Source of the DNA: Shewanella sp. Choline-02u-19
GTDB taxonomy: Bacteria > Pseudomonadota > Gammaproteobacteria > Enterobacterales > Shewanellaceae
Assembly (NCBI RefSeq): GCF_002836205.1
Contig: NZ_PJBE01000013.1
Coordinates: forward strand, 1,178,001 to 1,242,000
DNA: 64,000 nucleotides
Direction: 5' to 3'
How positions within the stretch are numbered: position 1 is the stretch's first letter; every line of letters starts with the position of its first letter. The position numbers and the translations under genes were made by a program. Positions 1 through 7,953 of this stretch are shown piece after piece. The notes below the pieces were generated by a model that worked only from the letters and a program-made list of their open reading frames with translations, was not told where the DNA came from and made no database searches.

Positions 1-69
1 CCACGTGGACGTATTGCAACGCAACGGGCCTATAACCATTTTAATATGATCCAACCAGAATCTAAATAA
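1..69 (+). CDS. ruvB: RuvB C-terminus (partial): Holliday junction helicase
   Basis: The last 22 codons of a gene entering from the left edge. They read PRGRIATQRAYNHFN and end at a TAA at 67-69. The PRGR-IAT-AY-HF signature is the usual C-terminal end of RuvB, where the winged-helix domain contacts DNA. RuvB is the AAA+ motor that drives branch migration with RuvA. Only the tail is visible, so nothing can be said about the ATPase motifs. A hairpin with a T-run follows at 134-167. Confidence 0.8.
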   Translation, partial: PRGRIATQRAYNHFNMIQPESK

Positions 70-133
70 ACATTCCGTTTACTTCACTGTTTAAGCAATC
101 GCGTTATGATTGCTCTTCAATCCGCAATATATA

Positions 134-167
134 CTGTAGGTGCTTATCACCTGCAGTTGCATTTTTT
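134..167 (+). terminator. Probable terminator of ruvB
   Basis: A 9-bp stem (134-142 with 148-156, one G-U pair) and a 5-base loop, followed by TTGCA and a six-T run at 162-167. A weaker 7-bp hairpin at 94-114 precedes it. It lies 65 bases after the ruvB stop. Confidence 0.6.
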
Positions 168-199
168 AACCGTAACCACCTTTTAACCCATCAGAATTA

Positions 200-241
200 T
201 TTCCGGACAACGCCTGAGTTCTCTAAACTCATGGCCGGAAA
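200..241. other. Nested inverted repeat
   Basis: An outer stem TTTCCGG (200-206) with CCGGAAA (235-241) encloses an inner stem GAGTT (216-220) with AACTC (226-230). It is not followed by a T-run, so it is not an obvious terminator. It could be part of a structured RNA or a protein-binding site. No function is assigned. Confidence 0.4.
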
Positions 242-1061
242 GGGCTTGTAAGTGTTGTTTTTATCTAAGCTGCAACGTTTTTAGATTTAGTTTATGCTTA
301 TTGGCTAATTGAATGGGGGCTCCGTATCCGATGTGACTCATTACTTTCCTTGATAGTCATTATTATCGAGCAGTGTTGCATCGAACGAACGGCTAATTCC
401 CTTTCCCATTAATGACAACAGTGGACAGCCCCTCATTCTTAATGGGTGTTGAATATTTTAGTGGCGGGGTTTAGACATGTTGATCAACGTTTAAGTGATA
501 CTTGTGCGCGTTCGAATACAACTTTAGGTAAAATCAAACTGCAAAATCGTGAGGTCGAACTGTCAAAACCATTGGCGCACATCATGCCTACGTCGAATCT
601 ATCCCTGTACTTTCTAATGGTACCTAAGAGCAACAATTCACCCTTTCAAATTATGTAGACAGTCATCTATACACTGTAGTTTGAGTGACAGTGATGAACT
701 CAAGGTGATTCCAGCCTATGTTGAATATTTCGCCGTGATTATTTCAGCGTGATTGATGCTCTGTGATGTAATGGGTCTAAATCTACAATTCGGCAGCTTA
801 GTTATCTATCAATTGTGAGTATTTATTCTAATTCATAAATGTTACTTCTAACATCTGAAGTTATAACATCTGTTGCTGATACGTGTGGATTGATGTGTGT
901 TTGTACGCCCTTATGTTGTCAGCGGTAACAATCCCAGTGTGAAGTATTGTTTCAATTCTGAACGGTTTCTTGCTGGCTAGTCTATTTCTGCATAAAAAAG
1001 CATGAGCCAACTCTAATAATTGACCATATATGTGGCCTTTTTACTAAAAAAACAAAAGAAT

Positions 1062-1083
1062 AAATGTGATCTGTGTCACGCTT
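1062..1083. promoter_or_regulatory. CRP-type operator upstream of the TonB receptor
   Basis: AAATGTGATCTGTGTCACGC matches the CRP consensus in its outer A/T flanks and in the TGTGA-N6-TCACx core (1065-1080). It lies about 290 bases before the receptor start. If it activates, transcription would begin within roughly 100 bases of it and give a long leader. This is inferred from the motif only. Confidence 0.6.
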
Positions 1084-1370
1084 TGTTTATTTTGATGGTT
1101 AATAAAAGGTTACTGGCTCAGCAGGTGTTTACACCAATATATGGGTGCATTGCGGCTTATTACTCTGCCTTGTTGGGTTATTGCTTTCATGAAAAACGAC
1201 CGGCTCGATTTTTGATTACTTTATTTACCATATTGGTTAACAAGGCAAAGTGAATGGTTAACGATTTGGTGGATTGACGGCATAAACGTGAAATTGCAGT
1301 ATCTCTAGCAACGTCACTGATAACAAATGACGTGCATATAAAAATAATTAAGCTAGGGAGTACGACATAA

Positions 1371-3944
1371 ATGAACAGACCATCGAAATTGGCCTCTGCA
1401 ATAAAGTTCGGATTGATCGCATCTGTATCTACATCAGCAATTACTGTTTCTACAGCAGCCTACGCTGAAGAGGAAGCTAAAGTAGAGCGTATCGCTGTAA
1501 CCGGCTCCCGTATTCAACGACAGGATATGGAAACAGCCTCTCCAGTTACCGTTATTGACGCAGCAACAATTAAAGCTGAAGGCTTTACTTCTGTTGACCA
1601 AATGCTACAAGCACAAACTTCTATGGCTGGTGCTGCTGTTGGTTCAAGTACTAACAACGGTGCAGACGGTGTTGCTCAAGTTGACCTTCGTGGTATGGGC
1701 TCACAGCGTACGTTAGTATTGCTTAACGGTCGCCGTATGGTTAACTCAGGTTCAGGTGCTGATAGCGCTGTGGATCTTAACTCTATCCCTGTTGCAATGA
1801 TTGCACGTGTAGAGATTCTAAAAGATGGTGCATCAGCAGTCTATGGCTCTGACGCTATTGCAGGTGTTGTTAACATCATCACTAAAAAAGATTTTGATGG
1901 CTTCCAGATAGATGTAACTGGTGGCATGACTGATAAGAGCGACGGTGAAAACGGCGAAATCAGTGCTCTTTACGGTTTTAATACCGATACAGGTAACTAC
2001 ACATTCGGTGCTGCTTACTCTGAGCGTCGTGGTGTTGTTCAATCTGATCGTGACTGGACAGATCCAGGTAACAGTTCATTTACACCAAATGGCGGCATTG
2101 TTGGAAATCAATTGGATGAGAATGGAAATCCAATACTAGATGACAAAGGCAACAATAAAACAGAAGTTAAGAATAATGATGGCACTGCGTGGGTTCCCCA
2201 AGGGCAAGGCTATGATTATACCCAAGACAGTTTTTACCAGACTCCAAGTAAGCGTTACAGCTTATTTGCTAACATGACTCAAGAGCTTGGCAATGAGCTA
2301 GTGCTAACGGGTGATATTCTTTACACCAAGCGTAAGTCAAACCAGCAGTTGGCGCCTCAGCCAGCAAATTTACAACTAGATGTCTGTAAGACAGGTCAAG
2401 ATCCATTAACTTGTGCAGAGATTACGCCTGAAATGGCAGCTGGCGGTATTGTTGCTGATGATAAAGGCGAGATAAACTACAGAAAACGTATGAATGACGT
2501 TGGTCCTCGTGTTTATACTCAGGACACTGATACATTACGTGTCTCAGCTGCTCTTGCAGGTTCAATTGATGTCAATACCGGTATGGACTGGGATATTTCC
2601 TATACTTACGGTAAAAACAAAGCTGAAACAGCGGTAGAAAACTCGATCAATGCATCAATCATGACAGATGCAATCTATGCCGATCAAGATGCATGGTTTA
2701 GTGGCCAGCCAATGACGGACCAAGCATTACTTGATAGTGTTGCTTATACTGAAAATGCTGATGGCGGTAACGAGCAACATGTATTCTCCGCGGGTCTAAC
2801 CGGTGAGCTTTTTGACCTTGATGCAGGTGCTGTAGCTTACGCTATCGGTGCAGAATACCGTTATGAGAGTGGTTTCTATAATCCAGACCCAATTGTGGTT
2901 GCAGGTGAAAGTACCGCTGCTCAACAAGATCCTACTGATGGTAACTACAACGTAATTTCTGTTTTCCAAGAAGTCAGCGTGCCTTTTACTGATAAGCTAA
3001 CCGGTGAATTCGCGCTTCGTTTCGACGATTACTCTACATTCGGTAACGCATCGACTTGGAAAATTGGTCTAACATACGCAGCGACTGATGACTTAATGAT
3101 CCGTACAGTTGCGGCGACAGGTTTCCGTGCACCAAGTGTCAGCGAGCTATACGGCGGAAACTCAGGTTCATTCGATTATCTTAAAGATCCATGGGGTAAT
3201 GAGCAAGACCCACAGATCTTAGTTATTCGAACCTCTGATGAAGATCTTAAACCTGAAGAGTCAGAGTCTTACACTGCGGGTTTAGTGTATTCGCCTAGCT
3301 ATGTTGATGGCATGTCACTGACTGTCGATTACTGGCGCTTTAAAGTGAAGAATGCAATTGCACGTATGGATACCCAAAATGGTTTGAACAACTGTTTTGC
3401 GGGTGACCAAGCAGCGTGTGAAGCCTTTAATATTGGTGCAAACGGTGATCTAGATAACCTTACCAATTCACTAACTAACGTCGGTTACCAAGACACTAGC
3501 GGTATCGATTTTAACCTAGCGTATAGCTTTGAAGTGTTAAACCTAGACTGGACCGTTAGCAATGACACCACTTACTTGCTGAACTTTGAGCAAGATGGCG
3601 TAGATTACACTAATACTATCGATGGTAACTTCGGTGCATATGCTCAAGTACGTAATAACTTTAGCATCAAAGCCGGTCAAGATGATTGGAATGTTATGTA
3701 CTTCAACCGTTACATCGGTGAGATGGATGACTTAGGCGAAGGCACTAAGGTTGATGCGATTCTTTACCATAACGTTTCAGCAAGCTACTTCATCAACGAC
3801 GCTTGGATGTTAAGCGCTGGTGTTAAGAACTTGACTGACGAAGAGCCTTCAAACGTCTCTAACGGTAGTGATGGCGGTACCGTACCAGAAGTTTACGACA
3901 CAATTGGTCGCCAGTACTATGCAGGTGTAACTGTTAAGTTCTAA
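1371..3944 (+). CDS. TonB-dependent outer-membrane receptor
   Basis: 857 residues. A signal peptide ends near residue 32 (TAAYA before EEEAK). It is followed by a TonB-box-like stretch and the GSRI-xRxD plug start typical of Shewanella and Alteromonas receptors. The plug domain occupies about residues 45-170 (LRGMG, VLLNGRRM, IEILKDGASAVYGSDAIAGVVNI-like blocks). The rest is the beta-barrel, ending in an aromatic C-terminal residue (YYAGVTVKF) as outer-membrane proteins do. These receptors import large substrates such as siderophores, oligosaccharides or peptides with energy from TonB-ExbBD. The substrate cannot be read from the sequence and no transport partner lies nearby. The start is supported by AGGGAG before ATG. 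A strong hairpin terminator follows, so it is monocistronic. Confidence 0.92.
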   Translation: MNRPSKLASAIKFGLIASVSTSAITVSTAAYAEEEAKVERIAVTGSRIQRQDMETASPVTVIDAATIKAEGFTSVDQMLQAQTSMAGAAVGSSTNNGADGVAQVDLRGMGSQRTLVLLNGRRMVNSGSGADSAVDLNSIPVAMIARVEILKDGASAVYGSDAIAGVVNIITKKDFDGFQIDVTGGMTDKSDGENGEISALYGFNTDTGNYTFGAAYSERRGVVQSDRDWTDPGNSSFTPNGGIVGNQLDENGNPILDDKGNNKTEVKNNDGTAWVPQGQGYDYTQDSFYQTPSKRYSLFANMTQELGNELVLTGDILYTKRKSNQQLAPQPANLQLDVCKTGQDPLTCAEITPEMAAGGIVADDKGEINYRKRMNDVGPRVYTQDTDTLRVSAALAGSIDVNTGMDWDISYTYGKNKAETAVENSINASIMTDAIYADQDAWFSGQPMTDQALLDSVAYTENADGGNEQHVFSAGLTGELFDLDAGAVAYAIGAEYRYESGFYNPDPIVVAGESTAAQQDPTDGNYNVISVFQEVSVPFTDKLTGEFALRFDDYSTFGNASTWKIGLTYAATDDLMIRTVAATGFRAPSVSELYGGNSGSFDYLKDPWGNEQDPQILVIRTSDEDLKPEESESYTAGLVYSPSYVDGMSLTVDYWRFKVKNAIARMDTQNGLNNCFAGDQAACEAFNIGANGDLDNLTNSLTNVGYQDTSGIDFNLAYSFEVLNLDWTVSNDTTYLLNFEQDGVDYTNTIDGNFGAYAQVRNNFSIKAGQDDWNVMYFNRYIGEMDDLGEGTKVDAILYHNVSASYFINDAWMLSAGVKNLTDEEPSNVSNGSDGGTVPEVYDTIGRQYYAGVTVKF

Positions 3945-3960
3945 AGTAACCAAAAAATAA

Positions 3961-3985
3961 AAAGCGCCGAAAGGCGCTTTTTTTA
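3961..3985 (+). terminator. Rho-independent terminator of the TonB receptor
   Basis: AAAGCGCC-GAAA-GGCGCTTT: a perfect 8-bp stem with a GNRA tetraloop and a T-run, 16 bases after the stop. Confidence 0.9.
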
Positions 3986-4019
3986 TATCTTTAGAAAAGG
4001 AGAAATTTAAAAGAGGCCG

Positions 4020-4430
4020 TTATCCCAAGCCTTGCTGAGATGAGCTCATTTGGATTAACTCGATCTTATAACCATCAGGGTCTTCTACGAAGGCAATGAC
4101 AGTACTGCCGCCAGCAACGGGACCCGCTGGACGTATAACTTTAGCGCCAGCGTTGGCTATTGCTTCACAACGGGCATAAATATCTTCTTCACCTATGGCT
4201 ATATGGCCAAAAGCGTTACCCATGTCATATTCTTCAGTCCCCCAGTTATAGGTCAGTTCAATCACCGCACTGCCTGTAGACTCTTCATCGTAGCCAACAA
4301 ATGCTAGGGTATATTTGTATTCACTATTTTCGCTTTTACGTAATAATTTCATGCCCATAACTTGGGTGTAAAATTCAATACTGCGCTCCAAATTTCCTAC
4401 GCGTAACATGGTATGTAGTAACTGTGCCAT
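4020..4430 (-). CDS. gloA: Lactoylglutathione lyase (glyoxalase I)
   Basis: 136 residues, the normal bacterial length. It converts the hemithioacetal of methylglyoxal and glutathione to S-lactoylglutathione in the cytoplasm, the first step of methylglyoxal detoxification. The sequence runs LLHTMLRVGNLERSI...ELTYNWG...GHIAIG...EDPDGYKIELI, nearly matching the E. coli enzyme. The four metal ligands of the family fall at H6, E58, H76 and E124. The bacterial form usually prefers nickel. It stands alone, head to head with the small peptide gene at 4617. Confidence 0.95.
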   Translation of the reverse strand: MAQLLHTMLRVGNLERSIEFYTQVMGMKLLRKSENSEYKYTLAFVGYDEESTGSAVIELTYNWGTEEYDMGNAFGHIAIGEEDIYARCEAIANAGAKVIRPAGPVAGGSTVIAFVEDPDGYKIELIQMSSSQQGLG

Positions 4431-4616
4431 TTCGTCCTCTTTATTTGTTGTTTTTTCTCATTGAATTATATCGAAAATATAGCCGATGGATACTGTTTGT
4501 TATTAGGATAGAGTTTTGACTACATTAGACCGTGCGCAGATCACAAAACGTTTAAATTAGCCTGATAAAGTCTCATTTATCTTATAGTATTAATTAACTT
4601 ATTCGAGGAGTTACCG

Positions 4617-4700
4617 ATGCAAACTGAACTAAAAATGTCGCTAGGACTTAGCGTTATTATTGCGGTTGGACTGTCTATTTTCTTTATCAATATGTTTTAA
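4617..4700 (+). CDS. 27-residue YnhF/CydH-like single-pass membrane peptide
   Basis: A gene of 27 codons: ATG at 4617, TAA at 4698-4700. The ribosome-binding site GAGGAG (4605-4610) is well placed, and a strong terminator starts immediately after the stop, so this is a complete small transcription unit. The peptide begins MQTELKMSL, then has one hydrophobic helix (about residues 8-27). From memory, E. coli YnhF begins MSTDLKFSL and is 29 residues long with the same layout. YnhF was identified as CydH, an accessory subunit that blocks an oxygen channel in cytochrome bd-I. No cyd genes are in this window. In E. coli ynhF also lies in the same broad region as gloA, nth and rsx. The family assignment rests on the N-terminal match and size. 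Confidence 0.75.
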   Translation: MQTELKMSLGLSVIIAVGLSIFFINMF

Positions 4701-4727
4701 AAAAAGCCGCGAAAGCGGCTTTTTTAT
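4701..4727 (+). terminator. Terminator of the YnhF-like gene
   Basis: AAAAAGCCGC-GAAA-GCGGCTTTTT, a perfect 10-bp stem with a GAAA loop. It starts one base after the small gene's stop codon. Confidence 0.88.
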
Positions 4728-4760
4728 GGGTAATATTTATCATAAACCGTGAAGGTGTTA

Positions 4761-5402
4761 TTAATCTTCAGGGTAAATTTTGTCTTTAAATTCACACAAG
4801 TCTTCAATTATACAGCTGCCACAGCGAGGCTTTCTGGCAATGCAGGTGTAGCGGCCGTGTAAAATCAACCAGTGATGTACATCAACTTTAAACTCAGTTG
4901 GCACCACTTTTAACAGTTTCTTCTCGACTTCAACGACATTTTTACCCATCGCAAACTTAGTACGATTTGAAACTCTGTCAATGTGAGTATCTACCGCGAT
5001 GGTAGGCCAGCCGAATGCGGTATTAAGTACTACGTTAGCTGTTTTTCTACCAACGCCAGGTAGCGCCTCTAATGCTTCTCTATTTTCGGGTACCACACCA
5101 TCATATTGCTCGACTAAGATCTCACAGGCTTTAACGACATTAATTGCTTTATTGTTGTATAAGCCAATGGTCTTAATATACTGCTTGAGTCCGTCAACCC
5201 CAAGGGCGGCAATACTATGCGCTGTATTAGCGACAGGAAATAATTTTTTTGTTGCTTTGTTAACACTAACATCGGTCGCTTGAGCTGAAAGTGTCACTGC
5301 CACTAACAGCTCAAATGGACTTGAGAAATTCAGCTCAGTTTCAGGATGAGGGTTGTTATCTCTAAGTCGCTCTAAAATAATGCGCCGTTTTTCTGTGTTC
5401 AT
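4761..5402 (-). CDS. nth: Endonuclease III (DNA glycosylase/AP lyase)
   Basis: 213 residues. It removes oxidised pyrimidines from DNA and nicks the abasic site. The helix-hairpin-helix LPGVGRKTA (residues 114-122) carries the catalytic lysine K120. The catalytic aspartate is D138 in VDTHIDRV. The [4Fe-4S] cluster ligands C187, C194, C197 and C203 have the C-x6-C-x2-C-x5-C spacing. All positions equal those of E. coli Nth. It lies 65 bases downstream of rsxE in the same direction. Association of nth with the end of an rsx operon is common in gammaproteobacteria. Confidence 0.96.
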   Translation of the reverse strand: MNTEKRRIILERLRDNNPHPETELNFSSPFELLVAVTLSAQATDVSVNKATKKLFPVANTAHSIAALGVDGLKQYIKTIGLYNNKAINVVKACEILVEQYDGVVPENREALEALPGVGRKTANVVLNTAFGWPTIAVDTHIDRVSNRTKFAMGKNVVEVEKKLLKVVPTEFKVDVHHWLILHGRYTCIARKPRCGSCIIEDLCEFKDKIYPED

Positions 5403-5467
5403 ATGCCAGTATCCATCGATGTTATTATTATTTTGAAGATGATATTTTTAGATTAAATGAACCTGTA

Positions 5468-6163
5468 TTAGTTAACTTTCGTGATCCTAACGCGTGTTGG
5501 CGCTGCTTCCTCAATCTTAGGCTGTCTAGCCTCGAAGTAACTATCAATTACATTTTTAAGCGCGATCAGCAGTCCAATTCCGATAAAAGCACCGGGTGGA
5601 AGCATGGCTAACAAAAAAGTGGTATCGACTTGCCAAAGCTGGATCGTTAACCCTTTTGCCCATTCACCTAATAACTGGTCCGCACCGTAAAAGAGCGTAC
5701 CTTGTCCCAATATTTCACGGCTAGCACCTAGTACGCAAAGTACGAGAGTAAAACCTAATCCCATCATTAATCCGTCGAAGGCTGATTTTGCTACGTTGTT
5801 TCGCGAGGCAAATGCTTCAGCTCGGCCAATGATGACGCAGTTGGTCACAATCAGTGGTAAAAATATCCCTAGCGACAGGTAAAGACCATAGGCATAAGCA
5901 TTAATGAATAGCTGAACGCTGGTGACCAATGCGGCAATGATCATTACAAACACCGGTATGCGGATCTCTTTCGGGACAAAATCTCTCACTAAAGAGACTA
6001 AAATGTTCGAACCAATCAACACCAGTAATGTCGCCAACCCAAGTCCTAACGCATTGGTTAAAGTGGCTGTAACGGCGAGCAACGGACATAAGCCCAGTAA
6101 TTGAACTAGCCCTGGGTTGTTCTTCCAAAGTCCTTGCCAGGCTAACTCTTTATAATCACTCAT
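5468..6163 (-). CDS. rsxE: Electron transport complex subunit RsxE
   Basis: 231 residues, about six membrane helices. It is one of the two related inner-membrane subunits (with RsxA) of the Rsx/Rnf complex, which couples electron transfer between ferredoxin/flavodoxin and NADH to ion movement; in E. coli it keeps SoxR reduced. The ELAWQGLWKNNPGLVQLLGLCPLLAV start and the internal TNCVIIGRAEAFASRN block are family hallmarks. The conserved cysteines in LGLCP and TNC are those proposed to bind an iron centre between RsxA and RsxE. The start codon overlaps the end of rsxG by 8 bases, showing tight coupling. Confidence 0.95.
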   Translation of the reverse strand: MSDYKELAWQGLWKNNPGLVQLLGLCPLLAVTATLTNALGLGLATLLVLIGSNILVSLVRDFVPKEIRIPVFVMIIAALVTSVQLFINAYAYGLYLSLGIFLPLIVTNCVIIGRAEAFASRNNVAKSAFDGLMMGLGFTLVLCVLGASREILGQGTLFYGADQLLGEWAKGLTIQLWQVDTTFLLAMLPPGAFIGIGLLIALKNVIDSYFEARQPKIEEAAPTRVRITKVN

Positions 6164-6794
6164 TACCTACCTCACAGTTAGCGGGCGCATCTAATAGTTC
6201 GTCTTTATGTGCATTAAAATATAGCGTGGCTTTTTTAACCGCTTTTACGAATGCTCTGGGTGTAATTGTAGCACCAGTAAATTGGTCTATCTCTCCGCCA
6301 TCTTTTTTTACATGCCAGCGTTTATCTTTGTCTGACAATATCGATAACCCTTTGAACGAAGATACCCAATCTGATTTTCTTCGCTCGATTTTGTCACCTA
6401 AGCCAGGGGTTTCTTGATGTGAAAGTGTACGCACGCCTAACACGGTGCCTGACTTATCTAAGCCGATGATAATTCTAATGTCGCCGTTGTAACCATCGGG
6501 TGCAACAGTTTCAATTGCGATGGCAATACCAATACCCTCTTTTGTAGCAATATAAGCTGGAAGGGGCTTGTCAGTGCCTAGGAAATCAACAGATGTAATG
6601 GTTATGCAATGTTCTGTGAGCTCGTTATCATGTAATTCATCAGGAATTATCTGATGTAACACTCTTGCCAGCTCAATCTGTTCCTGTTGCTTTATTTTAG
6701 CAAATGTAAGCTGGTTGACTACGGCGACTAGTCCGGTGCAAAGCAGGGCAAATAGTGCGAGTAACAAACCATTTTTTAACATTGAATTTTTCAA
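6156..6794 (-). CDS. rsxG: Electron transport complex subunit RsxG
   Basis: 212 residues. One N-terminal membrane helix (about residues 7-27) is followed by a periplasmic FMN-binding domain. The motif TGATIT (173-178) holds T176, the expected threonine for the phosphoester-linked FMN. ETPGLGDKIE (128-137) is the second conserved block. It passes electrons on the outer face of the Rsx complex. A 103-base gap separates it from rsxD, longer than elsewhere in the operon, but I see no terminator in it. Confidence 0.95.
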   Translation of the reverse strand: MKNSMLKNGLLLALFALLCTGLVAVVNQLTFAKIKQQEQIELARVLHQIIPDELHDNELTEHCITITSVDFLGTDKPLPAYIATKEGIGIAIAIETVAPDGYNGDIRIIIGLDKSGTVLGVRTLSHQETPGLGDKIERRKSDWVSSFKGLSILSDKDKRWHVKKDGGEIDQFTGATITPRAFVKAVKKATLYFNAHKDELLDAPANCEVGNE

Positions 6795-6897
6795 AATATT
6801 GTCTCTAAACTGATTTTCAAAATATAGCCTCTAAACACAGTCTTGATGGCACCTATTTGACTTAAGTTCCGCTGTTTTACTCGCCATTTAACGGCGA

Positions 6898-7950
6898 TTA
6901 GTTTCCAGATCGATGCCCGTAGCTACGTGGTTTTACATAATAATCGATGAAAGGTGCACATAGGTTCGCCAGTAAAACCGCGAAGGCAAATGCGTCTGGA
7001 TAGCCACCATAAGTACGGATAACATAAACTAATACTCCGATTAAGGCACCAAATAGCAATCTACCTCGTACGCTGGTTGCAGCGGTGACCGGATCGGTGG
7101 CGATAAAGAATACGGCCAGCATCGTTGCGCCTGAAAACAGTTGGAATAATGGACCAATGTGTGTGTCTGGGCTTAATAAGTAACCAAAGCTACTGCATAC
7201 AAAAAGAGAGGCAATAATGCCGACACTTATCTGCCATCGGATAACTTTTAATTTAAGCATGGCGAGGCCGCCAAGTAAGTAGGCAATATTTACCCAAAAC
7301 CAACCTACGCCGTAACCGTCAGAGAAAATGGCTTTCGTTAGGCTTTCTGTAATGGTTAATCCAAGTGATAAGTCAGTCTTTACTGTATCGAGAGGCGTTG
7401 CCATTGCTATGCCGTCAAAACCCAATTTGTATATATTGAGTTGCTCTGACGTCATGGTTCCAAAAATGGCTTTGAGTGTTAACCCTAAATCCATTGGCGT
7501 TGACGCTAATGATAACGGTACTGCCCAACTGGTCATTTGTACTGGAAAGGAGATCAGTAACATGACATAGGCTGCCATCGCGGGATTAAATATATTTTGC
7601 CCTAAGCCACCGTATAGGTGTTTGACGATGACAATGGCAAAGACAGTACCTATCACTACGACCCACCAAGGTGCTATTGAGGGGATTGAGACCCCGATTA
7701 ATAACGCCGTAAGGACCGCGCTATTGTCGCTTATGGTCGGTCGAACAGGACGCTTTCTTAGCTTGAGTACGGCTGATTCACTGAGCAAAGCAACAGCAAT
7801 CGCCAGTAATACTTGGATCAAAACACCCCAGCCAAAAAAGTAAAACTGGGTAGCGATACCGGGGAGTGCACACAAAATGACTCTTCGCATCACACTTTGG
7901 GTTTGCAGCTGCACTTTTAAGTGTGGCGATGAAGCTAACTTAAATGCCAT
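6898..7950 (-). CDS. rsxD: Electron transport complex subunit RsxD
   Basis: 350 residues, nine or ten membrane helices, related to NqrB. The segment DGIAMATPLD (179-188) contains T185, the expected site for covalently bound FMN (reported at an equivalent threonine in Vibrio RnfD). Other conserved blocks are HLYGGLGQNIFNPAM (111-125) and FFIATDPVTAAT. It is the main membrane core through which electrons pass. It starts 3 bases after the rsxC stop, so translation is probably coupled. Confidence 0.95.
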   Translation of the reverse strand: MAFKLASSPHLKVQLQTQSVMRRVILCALPGIATQFYFFGWGVLIQVLLAIAVALLSESAVLKLRKRPVRPTISDNSAVLTALLIGVSIPSIAPWWVVVIGTVFAIVIVKHLYGGLGQNIFNPAMAAYVMLLISFPVQMTSWAVPLSLASTPMDLGLTLKAIFGTMTSEQLNIYKLGFDGIAMATPLDTVKTDLSLGLTITESLTKAIFSDGYGVGWFWVNIAYLLGGLAMLKLKVIRWQISVGIIASLFVCSSFGYLLSPDTHIGPLFQLFSGATMLAVFFIATDPVTAATSVRGRLLFGALIGVLVYVIRTYGGYPDAFAFAVLLANLCAPFIDYYVKPRSYGHRSGN

Positions 7951-7953
7951 GAA

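Larger units (their letters stand above)
70..1370. other. Long intergenic region between ruvB and the TonB receptor
   Basis: 1.3 kb with no convincing coding frame; the two small frames at 446-658 and 1020-1253 lack a good ribosome-binding site and recognisable sequence. It holds the ruvB terminator, a nested hairpin (200-241), an 8-bp inverted repeat CCCATTAA/TTAATGGG (405-412 and 439-446), and a CRP-type site at 1062-1083. The receptor may therefore have a leader of about 250 bases or more. A small RNA cannot be excluded. Confidence 0.5.

Noticed and set aside
446..658. 70-residue frame after ruvB
   Set aside because: No ribosome-binding site, no recognisable sequence, and structured non-coding DNA around it.
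1020..1253. 77-residue frame over the CRP site
   Set aside because: The frame would put the CRP site inside a gene and has poor codon use and no match to any family I know.
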